Notes: generated by a model from the sequence alone, not told the origin. DNA of 64,000 nt from Methanoregulaceae archaeon PtaB.Bin056 (GCA_002067095.1 MVQD01000106.1:124001-188000); one strand, 5' to 3'; positions 51,873-62,024 are shown, counted from the first letter of the stretch. A program made the numbers and translations.

Positions 51873-52952
51873 TCACCTCTCCATGCACCCGATGCAGGGG
51901 TCAATGCTCAGCACGATCACCGGAACGTCGGCAAGCTCGCAGCCGGAAAGCATCTTCACAAGGGGCGGGATGTTCGTGAGGGTCGGAGTCCGGATTCGCG
52001 AACGGACAAGGTGCCTGCTCCCGTCCCCCTTCACGTAGTGCACAAGTTCACCACGCGGTTGCTCGGCACGGGAGAAGCATTCGCCATTGGGATTTCCTTT
52101 TGGCTTGACCTCGATCTCGCCTTCAGGGATCTTTGCCGCAGCCTGGCGCACTATGTCTATTGAAGAGAAGACCTCCTTTACCCTCACCGCGCAACGTGCG
52201 TAGCAATCGCCATCGGTCTCCACGACGGGCTTGAAGTGTATCTTCCCGTACGCGGCGTATCCCGTCTTTCGCAGGTCAATGGCTACCCCGCTGCCACGGG
52301 CAGTTGGTCCCATCGCCCCCAGGTGATACGCATCGCCACGTGAGAGCACCCCTACCCCGCGCGTGCGGGCGATAATGGACTCATCGTGGAGGAATACGTT
52401 TGCAATCTCCCTGAAGTCGCGCTCGAAGCCCGCAAGGTCCCCGACCATGCGATCGAGAGTCTCGCCTGGAATATCCCTTCTCACCCCGCCTACCTTGCAA
52501 CTGCCCTGGATGACGCGCCCCCCGGTGGTCTCTTCTAAAACGTCGAGCACGGACTCCCGCAGTCTCCAAGAGGCCATGAAGAGGTTCTCGAACCCTATGG
52601 CGTCGGCAAAGAGCCCAAGCCAGAGGAGGTGCGAGTGCATCCTCGAATATTCGGACCAGATGGTCCTGAGATAGAGCGCGCGTTCGGGTACCTCGAGGTT
52701 CATTACCTGCTCTACGGCCTGGCAGTAGGTCATCCCGTGGATGAAGCTGCATATGCCGCAGGTCCTCTCTGCGATATACACGTATTCAGGATACTCGCGT
52801 TTTGCAACGAGCGTCTCAAGGCCCCTGTGGATATACCCGATGGAGGGGATGGCCTCCACCACCCGTTCGTCCTGGAGTACCAGGTCAAGGTGTATAGGTT
52901 CGGGGAGCACCGGGTGCTGTGGTCCGAAGGGGACGATTATTCTCCGGGACAT
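51873..52952 (-). CDS. echE: Ech hydrogenase large (catalytic NiFe) subunit E
   Basis: 359 aa NuoD-related catalytic subunit. Ni-Fe ligands are intact: RTCGICSFIHG near residue 65 and DPCIGC at the C-terminus, so it should be catalytically competent and need HypC-type maturation. It ends CIGCMER without an obvious long extension to be cut off. Overlaps echD by 16 bp. It reduces protons to H2 or oxidises H2 with ferredoxin. Confidence 0.95.
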   Translation of the reverse strand: MSRRIIVPFGPQHPVLPEPIHLDLVLQDERVVEAIPSIGYIHRGLETLVAKREYPEYVYIAERTCGICSFIHGMTYCQAVEQVMNLEVPERALYLRTIWSEYSRMHSHLLWLGLFADAIGFENLFMASWRLRESVLDVLEETTGGRVIQGSCKVGGVRRDIPGETLDRMVGDLAGFERDFREIANVFLHDESIIARTRGVGVLSRGDAYHLGAMGPTARGSGVAIDLRKTGYAAYGKIHFKPVVETDGDCYARCAVRVKEVFSSIDIVRQAAAKIPEGEIEVKPKGNPNGECFSRAEQPRGELVHYVKGDGSRHLVRSRIRTPTLTNIPPLVKMLSGCELADVPVIVLSIDPCIGCMER

Positions 52953-53317
52953 GGACCCTCCCCCCTGAAGGTGGGGTTTGCAAAGGGATTCTTCTTCGCG
53001 GTCCGGAAGAGATTTCCGCCAAAGTCTATGTTCATTCCCACTACCCGAATACCAAAGAGGTCGTGCATCTCGTTCTCGTAAATGAACGCACCCCAGTAGA
53101 TCCCGGAGATGCTCGGGACCTCTGTCTGCCCGTCCACCACGATCCTCAGGTTCCTGAACTGGTAATCCAGGTCAAAGGAATAGTTGATCTCATACGTCTC
53201 TCCGACTTTGGTGCAGTGCAGCTGCACCAGCCGGTATCCCTGCTTGTTGAACTCTTCCACTCTCCCGATCAGGTGGTCCCGCTCTATCACGGTGGTCTCA
53301 TCTGCTCCCATTGTCAT
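52937..53317 (-). CDS. echD: Ech hydrogenase subunit D (NuoC-like)
   Basis: 126 aa. Contains the NuoC signature YWGAFIYENEMHDLFGI near the middle. A structural subunit that links large subunit and membrane arm. Its ATG overlaps the echC stop (ATGA), and its end overlaps echE. Confidence 0.9.
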   Translation of the reverse strand: MTMGADETTVIERDHLIGRVEEFNKQGYRLVQLHCTKVGETYEINYSFDLDYQFRNLRIVVDGQTEVPSISGIYWGAFIYENEMHDLFGIRVVGMNIDFGGNLFRTAKKNPFANPTFRGEGPCPGE

Positions 53318-53769
53318 TTCTCACCTCCCTGAGTGGCTCTCCCTGGCGCAGGCATATTCTTCTTCTCTTCGAGGATCGAAAGCGCCCGCACGATGCCATC
53401 GATGATGGATTCCGGCCGCGCGGCGCATCCCGGCACATAGACGTCCACAGGGATGATGCAGTCGATCCCCCCCACGACGTTGTAGCACTCCCTGAAGACT
53501 CCTCCAGTTGAGGCGCATATCCCGACCGCGACCACTACTTTCGGATCAGGCATCTGTTCGTAGAGGTTCCTGACGACCTCGCGGTTCTGCTCGTTTATTC
53601 CCCCGGTAATGACCAGAACGTCGGCATGCTTGGGGTTGCCCGTGTTGATTATCCCGAACCGTTCCACGTCGTAGAGGGGCGAGAGGCATGCGAGCACCTC
53701 GATGTCGCACCCGTTGCAGCTCGACGCGTCATAATGGAGGATCCATGGAGACTTCGAGAGGTGGGTCAT
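53314..53769 (-). CDS. echC: Ech hydrogenase small subunit C (NuoB-like)
   Basis: 151 aa. Proximal [4Fe-4S] ligands are seen in SSCNGCDIEVLAC, GICASTGGVF and VPGCAARPESII. It takes electrons from EchF to the NiFe site. Start at 53769 overlaps the echB stop; the longer frame to 53949 overlaps echB and is rejected. Confidence 0.93.
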   Translation of the reverse strand: MTHLSKSPWILHYDASSCNGCDIEVLACLSPLYDVERFGIINTGNPKHADVLVITGGINEQNREVVRNLYEQMPDPKVVVAVGICASTGGVFRECYNVVGGIDCIIPVDVYVPGCAARPESIIDGIVRALSILEEKKNMPAPGRATQGGEK

Positions 53770-54632
53770 ACTGGCACCACCCCCGAGAGATAATAAAGCA
53801 CCCCGAGATTGACGAGCCCCATCATCCCCGCGATGATCCATGCGCTCTTCAGCGTAAACTTCCAGGTCGCCCTGGAGAAGGTATTGTCGATCAGGATCTC
53901 GAGCACGTAGGCGATGATGATGGCAATGATGCCGACCAGGGGGTTCCATGCAAAGAAGAGGTAGATGAACCCCAGCAGGAAAACATTCTCGTACCAGTGC
54001 GCGATCTCAACCCGTGCGAGCATCGGGCCGGAGAACTCTGTGGTTACCCCTTTGACGATCTCCTGGTGTGCATGGTGTGAGGTGGAGAGATCGAAGGGGG
54101 ACTTCCGAAGCTTGATGGTGAGGACCATAAGGAAGCCGAGAAAGACGCCGGGCAGATACAGGATCAGCGGCATGGAACTTGCCATGATCTCCCAGACAAA
54201 GAAAGTCTTTGTCACCATGTACATTCCCACTGCCGCGAGGATGATCATCGGCTCGTAGGCGATGATCTGGATCAGCTCCCTCTCGGCACCAATGAAACTG
54301 TAAGGGGAGTACGACGAGTAGGCGCCGAGCACAAGGAATATGTGGGCGAGGGTGAAGGCGAATATCACCAGCAGGAGATCTCCCCCTGCAAAGAAGAGGG
54401 CTCCGCTTGCCACGATGAAGACAAGGTACGAGAGAACATAGAAGTGCTGAGACGGCGTCACCACGATCTGCTCCTTCTTGAACAGCTTTCCCACATCGTA
54501 GAAGGGCTGGAGGAGTGGCGGGCCGACACGCCCCTGCATCCTGGCTGTCAGCTTGCGGTCGATTCCTGCCAGGAGTCCCCCGATGAAGGGGGCCAGGATG
54601 ATGAAGATGACCGCATACTCGACCAGGATCAT
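53766..54632 (-). CDS. echB: Ech hydrogenase membrane subunit B (NuoH-like)
   Basis: 288 aa with about eight membrane helices. The quinone-module family features are RKLTARMQGRVGPPLLQPFYD near the N-terminus and ERELIQIIAYEPM and SPFDLSTSHHAHQEIVKG in the loops. It joins the hydrogenase module to the ion-translocating arm. Overlaps echA and echC by 4 bp at each end. Confidence 0.94.
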   Translation of the reverse strand: MILVEYAVIFIILAPFIGGLLAGIDRKLTARMQGRVGPPLLQPFYDVGKLFKKEQIVVTPSQHFYVLSYLVFIVASGALFFAGGDLLLVIFAFTLAHIFLVLGAYSSYSPYSFIGAERELIQIIAYEPMIILAAVGMYMVTKTFFVWEIMASSMPLILYLPGVFLGFLMVLTIKLRKSPFDLSTSHHAHQEIVKGVTTEFSGPMLARVEIAHWYENVFLLGFIYLFFAWNPLVGIIAIIIAYVLEILIDNTFSRATWKFTLKSAWIIAGMMGLVNLGVLYYLSGVVPV

Positions 54633-56533
54633 AATGCCACCCCCGCGGTGAGAGTCCCGACCAGGAGTATGAGCCCGAAGCAGAGGGCTGTCCCGGCCAT
54701 GAAGAGTTTCTTCTCTCCGAAGACCTCCTCAAGGTAGTAGTTCCCGAGGGTTACCTGCCGCGTTACTCCCATGGAGCCGAGGAAATGGAGGTCAGGCGTC
54801 GCAGGCCTTCCTGCCATGTAGGGAGGCACGATATTTTTCTCTTTTCTGAACCATAGCAGCGAGAACGGCATGATCATCAGGAGGAAGAGCATCATGACCA
54901 TGATGGTGACGTTGTCCTGCGAGAGCCGCGTGGTCGCGCCGTATACAGAGAGGACAAACGGCTCGATGAGGTGCGAGGAGATGAGGGGGAACGCAAGGCA
55001 GACGAACACCGTCATGGCGGTCAGAAGCGAAAGCGCGATCCACTTCTCCTGCGGTATGCGGTTCTCCACCTTTGCAGCCACAGGGCAGACCGAGATGATC
55101 TTCCCCATCCACTTCGACCAGAAAAAGACCGTGATCGAACCCCCGAAGGCTAGGATGGCCACGAAGATGAGGCCAAACTGTGCCTCGATGAAGGCCTCGA
55201 TCGCAGCCCACTTGGATATCAGCATCCCGAAGGGGGCAAGGAACATCCCGGCGATACCGATGAACATCATGACGGCCACGTGCGGCATGCGCACGATCAG
55301 CCCGGTCATGTCCTCGATGTCCTTGCTTCCGATGCGGTGCTCGACTGTGCCCACGCAGAGGAAGAGGAGTGACTTGGCGATGGCGTGGAAGATGATCAGG
55401 AGGATCGCTGCCCAGACCAGCTTGTAGGTTCCGACGCCTGCGCAGGCAACGATGAGGCCGAGGTTCGCGATGGTGGAATACGCAAGCACTTTCTTGGCGT
55501 TACTCTGGGAGATGGCAATCGCCGATGCGAGCAGGAACGTGAACCCTCCGATGAGCCCGATGATAAGCCCCTCCATTGTCCCTGTCAGCACGGGAGCGAA
55601 CCGGACGATGATATAGACGCCAGCCTTGACCATGGTGCTCGAGTGCAGGAGCGCCGAGACAGGGGTGGGTGCGACCATTGCCCCGACGAGCCATGCCGAG
55701 AACGGCATCAGCGCCGCCTTGGTAATCCCTGCAAATGCGATCAGGACGGCTGGAACGAGGGCGACCATGTGGCCCGAATGGATGAGGGTGCTGATGTCTA
55801 AAAGCTCGCCCCCGGGACTGACGAAGGCCAGGTACAGGAGTGCTCCCACAAACGCGATTCCACCAAGCAGGTTCATGTTCAGTGCGAGGAATGCATTGTT
55901 GACGGCCTCCCCAGTGCCCGAGTATCCAATAAGGAGGAAGGAACAGAGTGTGGTGAGCTCCCAGAAGAAGAAGACCCACGGAAGGTAATCGGAAAAGACC
56001 AGACCGAACATTGATGAGAGGAAGAAGAACATCAGGAAGAAGAACGTCCTTCTCCGGTCCCGCACTTCGGGGTGGTGCTCCTGGTAGGTGGCCATGTATC
56101 CAAGGGCATATACACAGATGAGGCTCCCGATGATCCCTATGATCAGGGCCAGAATCAGGGAAAACTGGTCGATGAAGAGGCGCGGGACGGCATGCGTTCC
56201 AGCCGCGGCTAGACTCTCATAATACACAAGCAGTGCGGCCTGTGCAAGAACCAGGAAGATGGCCAGGTACTTCTTGTATTTGATGCCGAGGTAGACAAGG
56301 AATGCGGCAATGACCATCTCCGCCAGGAACATCAGCTCCGAGATCGAATCGAGCGCGACCGGAAAAAATTCCGGCCCGCTCCCAGGCGTGATGAACAGGA
56401 GATAGAGGGAAGCAATGCCGATGATGAGTGCACCTGCCTTTACCACCAGCCTCCGCCATGCGTCAGCAGAGACGAGGAGGAGGAGGACGGCAATAACGGC
56501 AGGAAAGAGTATAAGGAATGGCAGTGTGATCAT
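54629..56533 (-). CDS. echA: Ech hydrogenase membrane subunit A (NuoL-like)
   Basis: 634 aa antiporter-like subunit with about 16 membrane helices. Core segments are FFWELTTLCSFLLIGYSG (with the conserved Glu), PTPVSALLHSSTMVKAGVYIIVRF (with the Lys) and SKKDIEDMTG-like SKDIEDMTGLIVRMP. It carries the ion-pumping channel. ATG at 56533 with GAGGGCGAG upstream is preferred to 56584. First gene of echABCDEF. Confidence 0.94.
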   Translation of the reverse strand: MITLPFLILFPAVIAVLLLLVSADAWRRLVVKAGALIIGIASLYLLFITPGSGPEFFPVALDSISELMFLAEMVIAAFLVYLGIKYKKYLAIFLVLAQAALLVYYESLAAAGTHAVPRLFIDQFSLILALIIGIIGSLICVYALGYMATYQEHHPEVRDRRRTFFFLMFFFLSSMFGLVFSDYLPWVFFFWELTTLCSFLLIGYSGTGEAVNNAFLALNMNLLGGIAFVGALLYLAFVSPGGELLDISTLIHSGHMVALVPAVLIAFAGITKAALMPFSAWLVGAMVAPTPVSALLHSSTMVKAGVYIIVRFAPVLTGTMEGLIIGLIGGFTFLLASAIAISQSNAKKVLAYSTIANLGLIVACAGVGTYKLVWAAILLIIFHAIAKSLLFLCVGTVEHRIGSKDIEDMTGLIVRMPHVAVMMFIGIAGMFLAPFGMLISKWAAIEAFIEAQFGLIFVAILAFGGSITVFFWSKWMGKIISVCPVAAKVENRIPQEKWIALSLLTAMTVFVCLAFPLISSHLIEPFVLSVYGATTRLSQDNVTIMVMMLFLLMIMPFSLLWFRKEKNIVPPYMAGRPATPDLHFLGSMGVTRQVTLGNYYLEEVFGEKKLFMAGTALCFGLILLVGTLTAGVAL

Positions 56534-56636
56534 GAACTCGCCCTCGAATGGGTAGAAGTCTGGATTTCTGTCATTATTAATCATTCCAATTTGACGCGAA
56601 AGGGATGATATCGGCGATATTTGATAATCTCCGGAT

Positions 56637-56709
56637 CCTTGGGCTCACAACCCCCCGGTATATCCCAAGGGAAATCCCCTGGCGAAACCTTTTTAAGCCT
56701 TGGGTATAT
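56637..56709. promoter_or_regulatory. CCTTGGG/CCCAAGG motifs between ech and small gene
   Basis: CCTTGGG at 56637-56643, CCCAAGG at 56664-56670 and CCTTGGG at 56698-56704. The second and third sit in a near-dyad, TATATCCCAAGG and CCTTGGGTATA, around a TTTTTAAG TATA-like stretch at 56690-56697. Position in a divergent promoter region suggests a regulator site for ech and the small protein gene. Confidence 0.5.
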
Positions 56710-56742
56710 TTCCGCGTACCTACAGGGAGAGGCGGATAACAC

Positions 56743-57084
56743 ATGCCGGATGTATCCAGGACAGAAATCGGGAGGCGGATGTACTCGCTGCAAAAGGAGA
56801 AGAACGTGGAGCGGGTCGTGGAGAGGATCAGAAAACAGCTGGGGGCTGACTGGACACACTTTTCACAGGAAGACCAGGACCTGTTGAAGTATGTGATAGG
56901 GGAATTGTGGGTCTATAAGGAGCGAGAGTTCTGGGATATGGTCCAGTATCCCCGCATCACAGTTATCGCGGTCCTTGACATCATAGCCATAGGAAGAAAG
57001 TCTCTTTCGCATGAGATAGATACAAGAAAAACTGTTGAAGAGGCGACGGCCATCCTGCTCCCGCATGCAGGGAAAGAAGGGTGA
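56743..57084 (+). CDS. Small hypothetical protein, paralogue A
   Basis: 113 aa soluble helical protein beginning MPDVSRTEIGRRMYSLQKEK and containing IRKQLGADW and LLKYVIGELW. Clearly related to the gene at 57599 (MPEVTDDERGRRMF, IRLNLGADW, LLKYILGECW). GGGAGAGG lies before the ATG and a TTTTTAAG element about 50 nt upstream. Divergent from ech; family and function unknown. Confidence 0.75.
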   Translation: MPDVSRTEIGRRMYSLQKEKNVERVVERIRKQLGADWTHFSQEDQDLLKYVIGELWVYKEREFWDMVQYPRITVIAVLDIIAIGRKSLSHEIDTRKTVEEATAILLPHAGKEG

Positions 57085-57231
57085 TCATCGCCGGGTAGGA
57101 TGGGGAGATCATTTGCAGTGCATGAGTGCAATGCAAGGATTTATGGCCAAAGTCCCCAAAAAAAGCTGATGTTGTATCCCGGTATTTATTGCGTTCCCGG
57201 GACATCCAGCACCGATAAGGAGGTTAATCGC

Positions 57232-57366
57232 ATGAAATCGTACCGCCACCTTCGGCATGTGCTGACAACATCACGTGCCGGGCACGGGTTCTGCCGGGAG
57301 GGCGATCAGCGGGGGCTGATTGCCATTTACGAGAGGATCGAGAGGAAAAGTTCGCGAAGGGATTGA
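57232..57366 (+). CDS. Possible 44-residue protein
   Basis: Short frame MKSYRHLRHVLTTSRAG to ERKSSRRD, very basic. The support is a strong ribosome-binding site, AAGGAGGT, seven nt before the ATG, and a hairpin CCCCG/CGGGG (57372-57386) just after the stop. No homology recognised; could be a small nucleic-acid-binding protein. It lies between the two paralogous small genes. Confidence 0.45.
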   Translation: MKSYRHLRHVLTTSRAGHGFCREGDQRGLIAIYERIERKSSRRD

Positions 57367-57557
57367 TCTCCCCGCATCACGGGGAAAGCTCTATAGAGGG
57401 AAAGAAGCTCTCTTTTCGAGGCAGTGAATAACACGCACAAAAGGAGAGACTTCGGTTCCCGTCTCCCTTAACACCGTGAGAATTCAAGTTATTCGAATAC
57501 ATCTGTTCTTTTAACCGAGAAGATTTGCCTCATTATGCGGGGGCAGTGTCCGAAAAG

Positions 57558-57565
57558 ATATATAT
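57558..57565 (+). promoter_or_regulatory. TATA box of paralogue B
   Basis: GATATATATG context preceded by CGAAAA, a good BRE-TATA pair, with the predicted start about 10 nt before the ATG at 57599. An imperfect GGAGA-GAC/GTC-TCC hairpin lies farther upstream near 57442-57468. Confidence 0.55.
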
Positions 57566-57598
57566 GCTCCGCAGGGACTCTAAAGTGAGCTGGTGGGT

Positions 57599-57928
57599 AT
57601 GCCTGAAGTGACCGATGATGAGCGGGGCCGGAGAATGTTCAAGATCCATCAAGAGATGGCAGTCGAGAAGGCCATCGAAAAGATACGACTGAACCTGGGA
57701 GCGGACTGGAAGATCTATTCAGCACACGATATTGAGCTCCTCAAGTATATACTGGGTGAGTGCTGGGGGTCCCTGGACCGGAGAAAATGGGAACAAGTCA
57801 CGTTTACAAGACTCTCAAAGGACGCTGTCGACGCTATCATCAGGGTTGCAAAAGAGGTCAAGCGTGAAGAACGGCTGGAGAGTGATGCGATACAGGAAGT
57901 AATCGGCTTGTTACAAAGGATCCCATGA
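57599..57928 (+). CDS. Small hypothetical protein, paralogue B
   Basis: 109 aa. Aligns without gaps to paralogue A over the first 60 residues; MP, EXXGRRM, VEKXIEKIR, LGADW and LLKYXXGE are shared. The C-terminal thirds differ. ATG at 57599 is chosen because it lines up with the paralogue start; GTG two codons earlier is possible. It has its own promoter. Confidence 0.75.
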   Translation: MPEVTDDERGRRMFKIHQEMAVEKAIEKIRLNLGADWKIYSAHDIELLKYILGECWGSLDRRKWEQVTFTRLSKDAVDAIIRVAKEVKREERLESDAIQEVIGLLQRIP

Positions 57929-58162
57929 ATTTGAGAGTAATAACTGATCCATTCATTGGATAATTCAAGTCCATTCTCTTCCTATTTTCCCTCTTTTCTC
58001 TTCCCTGCCCCCTTTTTCTCTTCGCAAAATGTGAAAGTGATGTCCCCGGGTTGTTCTCTTGTGGCCAATGCGGAAAAAAAGGTCGTCCTCATGAAACCTG
58101 GATGAACCAATCTCTCACAAAAACAAAATACCGCTGTGATTCCTGATCCGTGTTTCCGACCC

Positions 58163-58184
58163 GAAAAACCCCTACTCCGGTAGG
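58163..58184 (-). terminator. Terminator of the ATP synthase operon
   Basis: On the minus strand CCTAC-CGGA-GTAGG is followed by GGTTTTT, 50-70 bp after the atpD stop. 57929-58162 has no gene I can support. Confidence 0.55.
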
Positions 58185-58236
58185 TCACGCAGTCCCAGAG
58201 CGACGAGGGAGATGATTCTTCAGGGTGAGCGTGCGT

Positions 58237-58884
58237 TCAGGTATTTATTGTCTCTCTTTTCTTTCTCTCAATGATCTTTTTTACTTTTTTCAACCGGTAA
58301 AGGTCTTCGCGGTCCCTTTCATCAATGGTGATCTCGATATATTTTGCCTGTCGCTTCAGTTCTGGAATGAGAACCTGTTCAAGTGCATTTACGCGCCGTC
58401 GCGTCATCTGGATCTCACTCCCGAGCCTTCGGAGAGATGTTTCCGTCTCTGCGAGAGTGATGATGAGATCCAGCTCCGCTTCGTATTTCTCTGCCGCTTC
58501 GTCAATCCGTCCGCTGACCCCCAGGATGCTGTACCCTCGTTCGAAGAGGCTCTTTACGAAACGTTTCTTCTCGATGATAGGAACGGGCACTCCCATGACA
58601 TTCTTTCCCTTGATATCAAGGGTGATGCCCCTCCTGGTCGCAAATGAGGCAGACTTCAATGTCACGGGGTCATCTATTGCCTCTGCAATGAGCAGGGCAT
58701 GCTGAGCAACGTCGGAGAGCTTCTCAAGTTCGCTTCGCGACTGCGATACCGACTCCATGACATTGAAAAACTCCTGGATGAGCGCATCCATCTTTTCACG
58801 AAGAAGATCGCGCCCCTGCTCTGCAAGCTTGATCTGTGCGTTCTTCTTGATCAGTTCCATCCGGGTAGGGTTAATCTGTTCCAT
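58237..58884 (-). CDS. atpD: A/V-type ATP synthase subunit D
   Basis: 215 aa central-stalk coiled-coil subunit: INPTRMELIKKNAQIKLAEQGRDLLREKMDALI at the N-terminus, long C-terminal helix with RRRVNALEQVLIPELKRQAKYIEITIDERDREDLYRLKKVK. ATG at 58884 overlaps the atpB stop; a GTG one codon earlier is possible. Rotates inside the A3B3 head. Confidence 0.95.
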   Translation of the reverse strand: MEQINPTRMELIKKNAQIKLAEQGRDLLREKMDALIQEFFNVMESVSQSRSELEKLSDVAQHALLIAEAIDDPVTLKSASFATRRGITLDIKGKNVMGVPVPIIEKKRFVKSLFERGYSILGVSGRIDEAAEKYEAELDLIITLAETETSLRRLGSEIQMTRRRVNALEQVLIPELKRQAKYIEITIDERDREDLYRLKKVKKIIERKKRETINT

Positions 58885-60284
58885 CACATCCCCTTTTGGG
58901 CGGCAGGATGATATCTCTGAATGAATTCACGTTTAATCCGTTTCAGTTCCTCTTCGGGGAGGAGGGTGAACAGCTGCCAGGCTATCTCAAGCGTCCTCTC
59001 GATGCTCCGGTTCTCGTCTCCCTGCGTGACGAAATGGCGCTCAAACTCGTCCGCGAATTTCAGGTACCTCTTGTCAAGCTCGGTGAGCGCCTCTTCCCCG
59101 ACAATCGCAACAAGCCTCCGAAGATCCCTCCCATAGGCATATGATGCGTAGAGCTGATCCGCGACATTCCGGTGGTCCTCCCTTGTCTTTCCAGGTCCGA
59201 TACCAAGATTCATCAGGCGTGAGAGGCATGGGAGTGGGTCGATCGGAGGATCGGCCCCGCGGCGGAAGAGATCGCGTGAGAGGACTATCTGTCCCTCGGT
59301 AATATAGCCAGTAAGATCAGGGACAGGGTGGGTGATGTCGTCATCCGGCATCGTGAGGATGGGGATCTGGGTGATCGATCCTTTCCTGCCTTTAACCCTC
59401 CCGGCCCGCTCGTAGATGGATGCGAGGTCAGTGTACATATACCCGGGATACCCCCTTCGGCCTGGCACCTCCTCCCTTGCCGTGGAGATCTCACGCAGTG
59501 CCTCGCAATAGTTGATCATGTCAGTGAGGATAACGAGCACATGAAGGTCATGTTCATAGGCGAGAAATTCGGCAGCAGTGAGGGCACAACGGGGGGTAGC
59601 GATCCTCTCGATAGTGGGGTCATCAGCAAGGTTCATGAAGAACACCACCCTCTCTAATGCACCTGTCTTTTCAAAATCCCTCATGAAGAATGAGGCTTCC
59701 TTGTATGTGATGCCCATGGCGACAAAAATGACCGCAAACTTCTCCTCTTCCCCGAGGACCCTGGCCTGCCGTGCAATCTGCGCGGCAAGCTTATTCGCCG
59801 GAAGACCCGCTCCCGAAAAGATGGGCAGTTTCTGACCGCGGACAAGTGTATTCAGGCCATCAATCGTTGACATGCCGGTCTGGATGAAATCAGCGGGTTT
59901 GTCTCTTGCAGATGGATTGATGGGCATACCGTTGATGTCCAGGTTTGATTCTTCAATGATCTCGGGGCCTCCGTCTCGGGCTTTTCCTATGCCATTGAAG
60001 ATCCGTCCCAGCATCTCGATCGAGACTTTTACCCGAGGGGGTTCTCCGGTGAACCGCACCCGCGTCTCCTTGTTGTCTATCCCGCTGGTCCCCTCGTATA
60101 CCTGGGTGACGGCGATATCCTTCGAGATATCAAGAACCTGCCCGGTGCGTTCTTCGCCGGTGGGGAGGATGATCCTGACGATCTCGCCGTAAGAGACGCC
60201 TTTTACATTCTGAATAAAAATCAGTGGGCCTGAGACATAGTTGATTGCCCGTGCCTCTTTTGTAAAGAGCGGCACCCTGATCAT
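58884..60284 (-). CDS. atpB: A/V-type ATP synthase subunit B
   Basis: 466 aa non-catalytic nucleotide-binding head subunit. [21 protein letters not shown] replaces a true P-loop, as expected, and [19 protein letters not shown] is the family signature. Overlaps atpA by 4 bp. Confidence 0.96.
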   Translation of the reverse strand: MIRVPLFTKEARAINYVSGPLIFIQNVKGVSYGEIVRIILPTGEERTGQVLDISKDIAVTQVYEGTSGIDNKETRVRFTGEPPRVKVSIEMLGRIFNGIGKARDGGPEIIEESNLDINGMPINPSARDKPADFIQTGMSTIDGLNTLVRGQKLPIFSGAGLPANKLAAQIARQARVLGEEEKFAVIFVAMGITYKEASFFMRDFEKTGALERVVFFMNLADDPTIERIATPRCALTAAEFLAYEHDLHVLVILTDMINYCEALREISTAREEVPGRRGYPGYMYTDLASIYERAGRVKGRKGSITQIPILTMPDDDITHPVPDLTGYITEGQIVLSRDLFRRGADPPIDPLPCLSRLMNLGIGPGKTREDHRNVADQLYASYAYGRDLRRLVAIVGEEALTELDKRYLKFADEFERHFVTQGDENRSIERTLEIAWQLFTLLPEEELKRIKREFIQRYHPAAQKGM

Positions 60285-62020
60285 CGCTCCACCTCCAGGG
60301 AACCAAGAGAGCTGTCGATCGTATCGGCAATTTCCTTGATCTTTCCGATTTCAGTGAGCTCCTTCATTCGCCCGATCTCTGCTTTCACGGGAAGTTTCAG
60401 GATTTTGCTGAGGGGAATCCCCTTTCCCATGGACAGGTTCAACCGGTCATAAAAGAAGAGTATCACCTTGAGCATCCAGTACTGCTTCTCAAGCGAGCAG
60501 AATGAATCGATATCGTGGTATGCACTCTGCTGGAGGAAGTCCTCGCGAATCATGCGTGTGATCTCAAGAATTGCCTTCTCGCTCTCAGGTAATGCATCCG
60601 GGCCCACAAGCTGCACGATCTCCTGCAGCTCGACCTCCTTTTGGAGGAGATACATCGCCTGCGCCCTGAGATCCTTCCAGTCCGAAAACCCACTCGCGGT
60701 ATACCAGTCCTGGATCTGGTCCAGGTAGAGCGAATAGCTCTTTATCCAGTTCACTGAGGGGAAATGCCGCCTGTACGCAAGGCTCGTATCGAGTGCCCAG
60801 AATGTGCCGGCAATGCGCAGGGTATTCTGGGTTATTGGTTCGGAAAAATCACCTCCCGGGGGTGAGACGGCTCCGACCACTGTGACTGATCCTTTTCGTT
60901 CATCTGAACCAAGACACACGACACGTCCTGCCCTCTCGTAGAATGCAGCGAGCCTTGTTGCAAGGTATGCAGGGTACCCTTCTTCTCCCGGCATCTCTTC
61001 AAGTCTGCCTGATACTTCGCGCAATGCCTCGCCCCACCGGGAAGTGGAGTCGGCCATGAGCGCGACATCGTACCCCATGTCACGGTAATACTCGGCAATG
61101 GTGATTCCGGTATAGATAGAAGCCTCCCGTGCAGCGACCGGCATATTTGAGGTGTTGGCAATCAGGACGGTCCGCTGTATCAATGGGAGTTTGGTCTTGG
61201 GATCGAGCAGTTCGGGAAATTCGGTGAGCACATCCGTCATCTCGTTCCCCCTCTCTCCGCAACCGATATAGACCACGATCTGGGTATCCGACCACTTGGC
61301 AAGTGTCTGCTCTGCGACAGTCTTGCCGGTACCGAATCCCCCGGGAATCATCGCCGTCCCCCCTTTCGTTACGGGAAACAGCGTATCAAAGACCCGCTGA
61401 CCGGTAACAAGCAGTGTATCGGGGTCCATCTTACGCTGATACGGTCTCCCTTTCCGTACCGGCCAGGTCTGCATCATTGTGATCTTTCTTCCATCTTCGA
61501 GAATACAGACGGGTTCATCGATGGTAAACTCCCCCTCATAGATGTCCTTTACTATCCCGGATACAAACGGAGGTACCATGATGCGATGTTCAAGGTGGTG
61601 TTCATGTACCGTTCCGATCACATCGCCTCCGGAAACCCGCATCCCCGTCTTTGCCCGTGGAGAAAACACCCACCTCTTCTCGTGCGAGATTCCGGGGACA
61701 GCGATACCCCGCGAGATGAAACTCCCGCTCTTCTCCGCAAGGAGCGGGAGAGGCCTCTGGATACCGTCATAAATAGAGGAGAGGAGACCCGGCCCAAGCT
61801 CGACTGAGAGAGGGAGTCCAGTATTGGATACGTGTTCACCCACCTGCAGGCCCGTAGTGTCCTCATACACCTGGATGACGGCCTGATCGCCATCGAGCCG
61901 TATGATCTCGCCGTTTAGCTGCTCTTTTCCGACCTTCACCACGTCATACATGCGGGATCCCCGCATGCCTTCAGAAAGGACAACGGGACCCGAAATTCTT
62001 GAAATAGCACCGACAATCAT
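60281..62020 (-). CDS. atpA: A/V-type ATP synthase catalytic subunit A
   Basis: 579 aa catalytic subunit. The P-loop is GGFGTGKT at residues 227-234, where most archaeal A subunits have GPFGSGKT. Other features are normal: the non-homologous region (about 110-200), [11 protein letters not shown], and [27 protein letters not shown]. The variant P-loop suggests a divergent or bacterial-like lineage. Sits 4 bp after atpF. Confidence 0.96.
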   Translation of the reverse strand: MIVGAISRISGPVVLSEGMRGSRMYDVVKVGKEQLNGEIIRLDGDQAVIQVYEDTTGLQVGEHVSNTGLPLSVELGPGLLSSIYDGIQRPLPLLAEKSGSFISRGIAVPGISHEKRWVFSPRAKTGMRVSGGDVIGTVHEHHLEHRIMVPPFVSGIVKDIYEGEFTIDEPVCILEDGRKITMMQTWPVRKGRPYQRKMDPDTLLVTGQRVFDTLFPVTKGGTAMIPGGFGTGKTVAEQTLAKWSDTQIVVYIGCGERGNEMTDVLTEFPELLDPKTKLPLIQRTVLIANTSNMPVAAREASIYTGITIAEYYRDMGYDVALMADSTSRWGEALREVSGRLEEMPGEEGYPAYLATRLAAFYERAGRVVCLGSDERKGSVTVVGAVSPPGGDFSEPITQNTLRIAGTFWALDTSLAYRRHFPSVNWIKSYSLYLDQIQDWYTASGFSDWKDLRAQAMYLLQKEVELQEIVQLVGPDALPESEKAILEITRMIREDFLQQSAYHDIDSFCSLEKQYWMLKVILFFYDRLNLSMGKGIPLSKILKLPVKAEIGRMKELTEIGKIKEIADTIDSSLGSLEVER

Positions 62021-62024
62021 ACAG

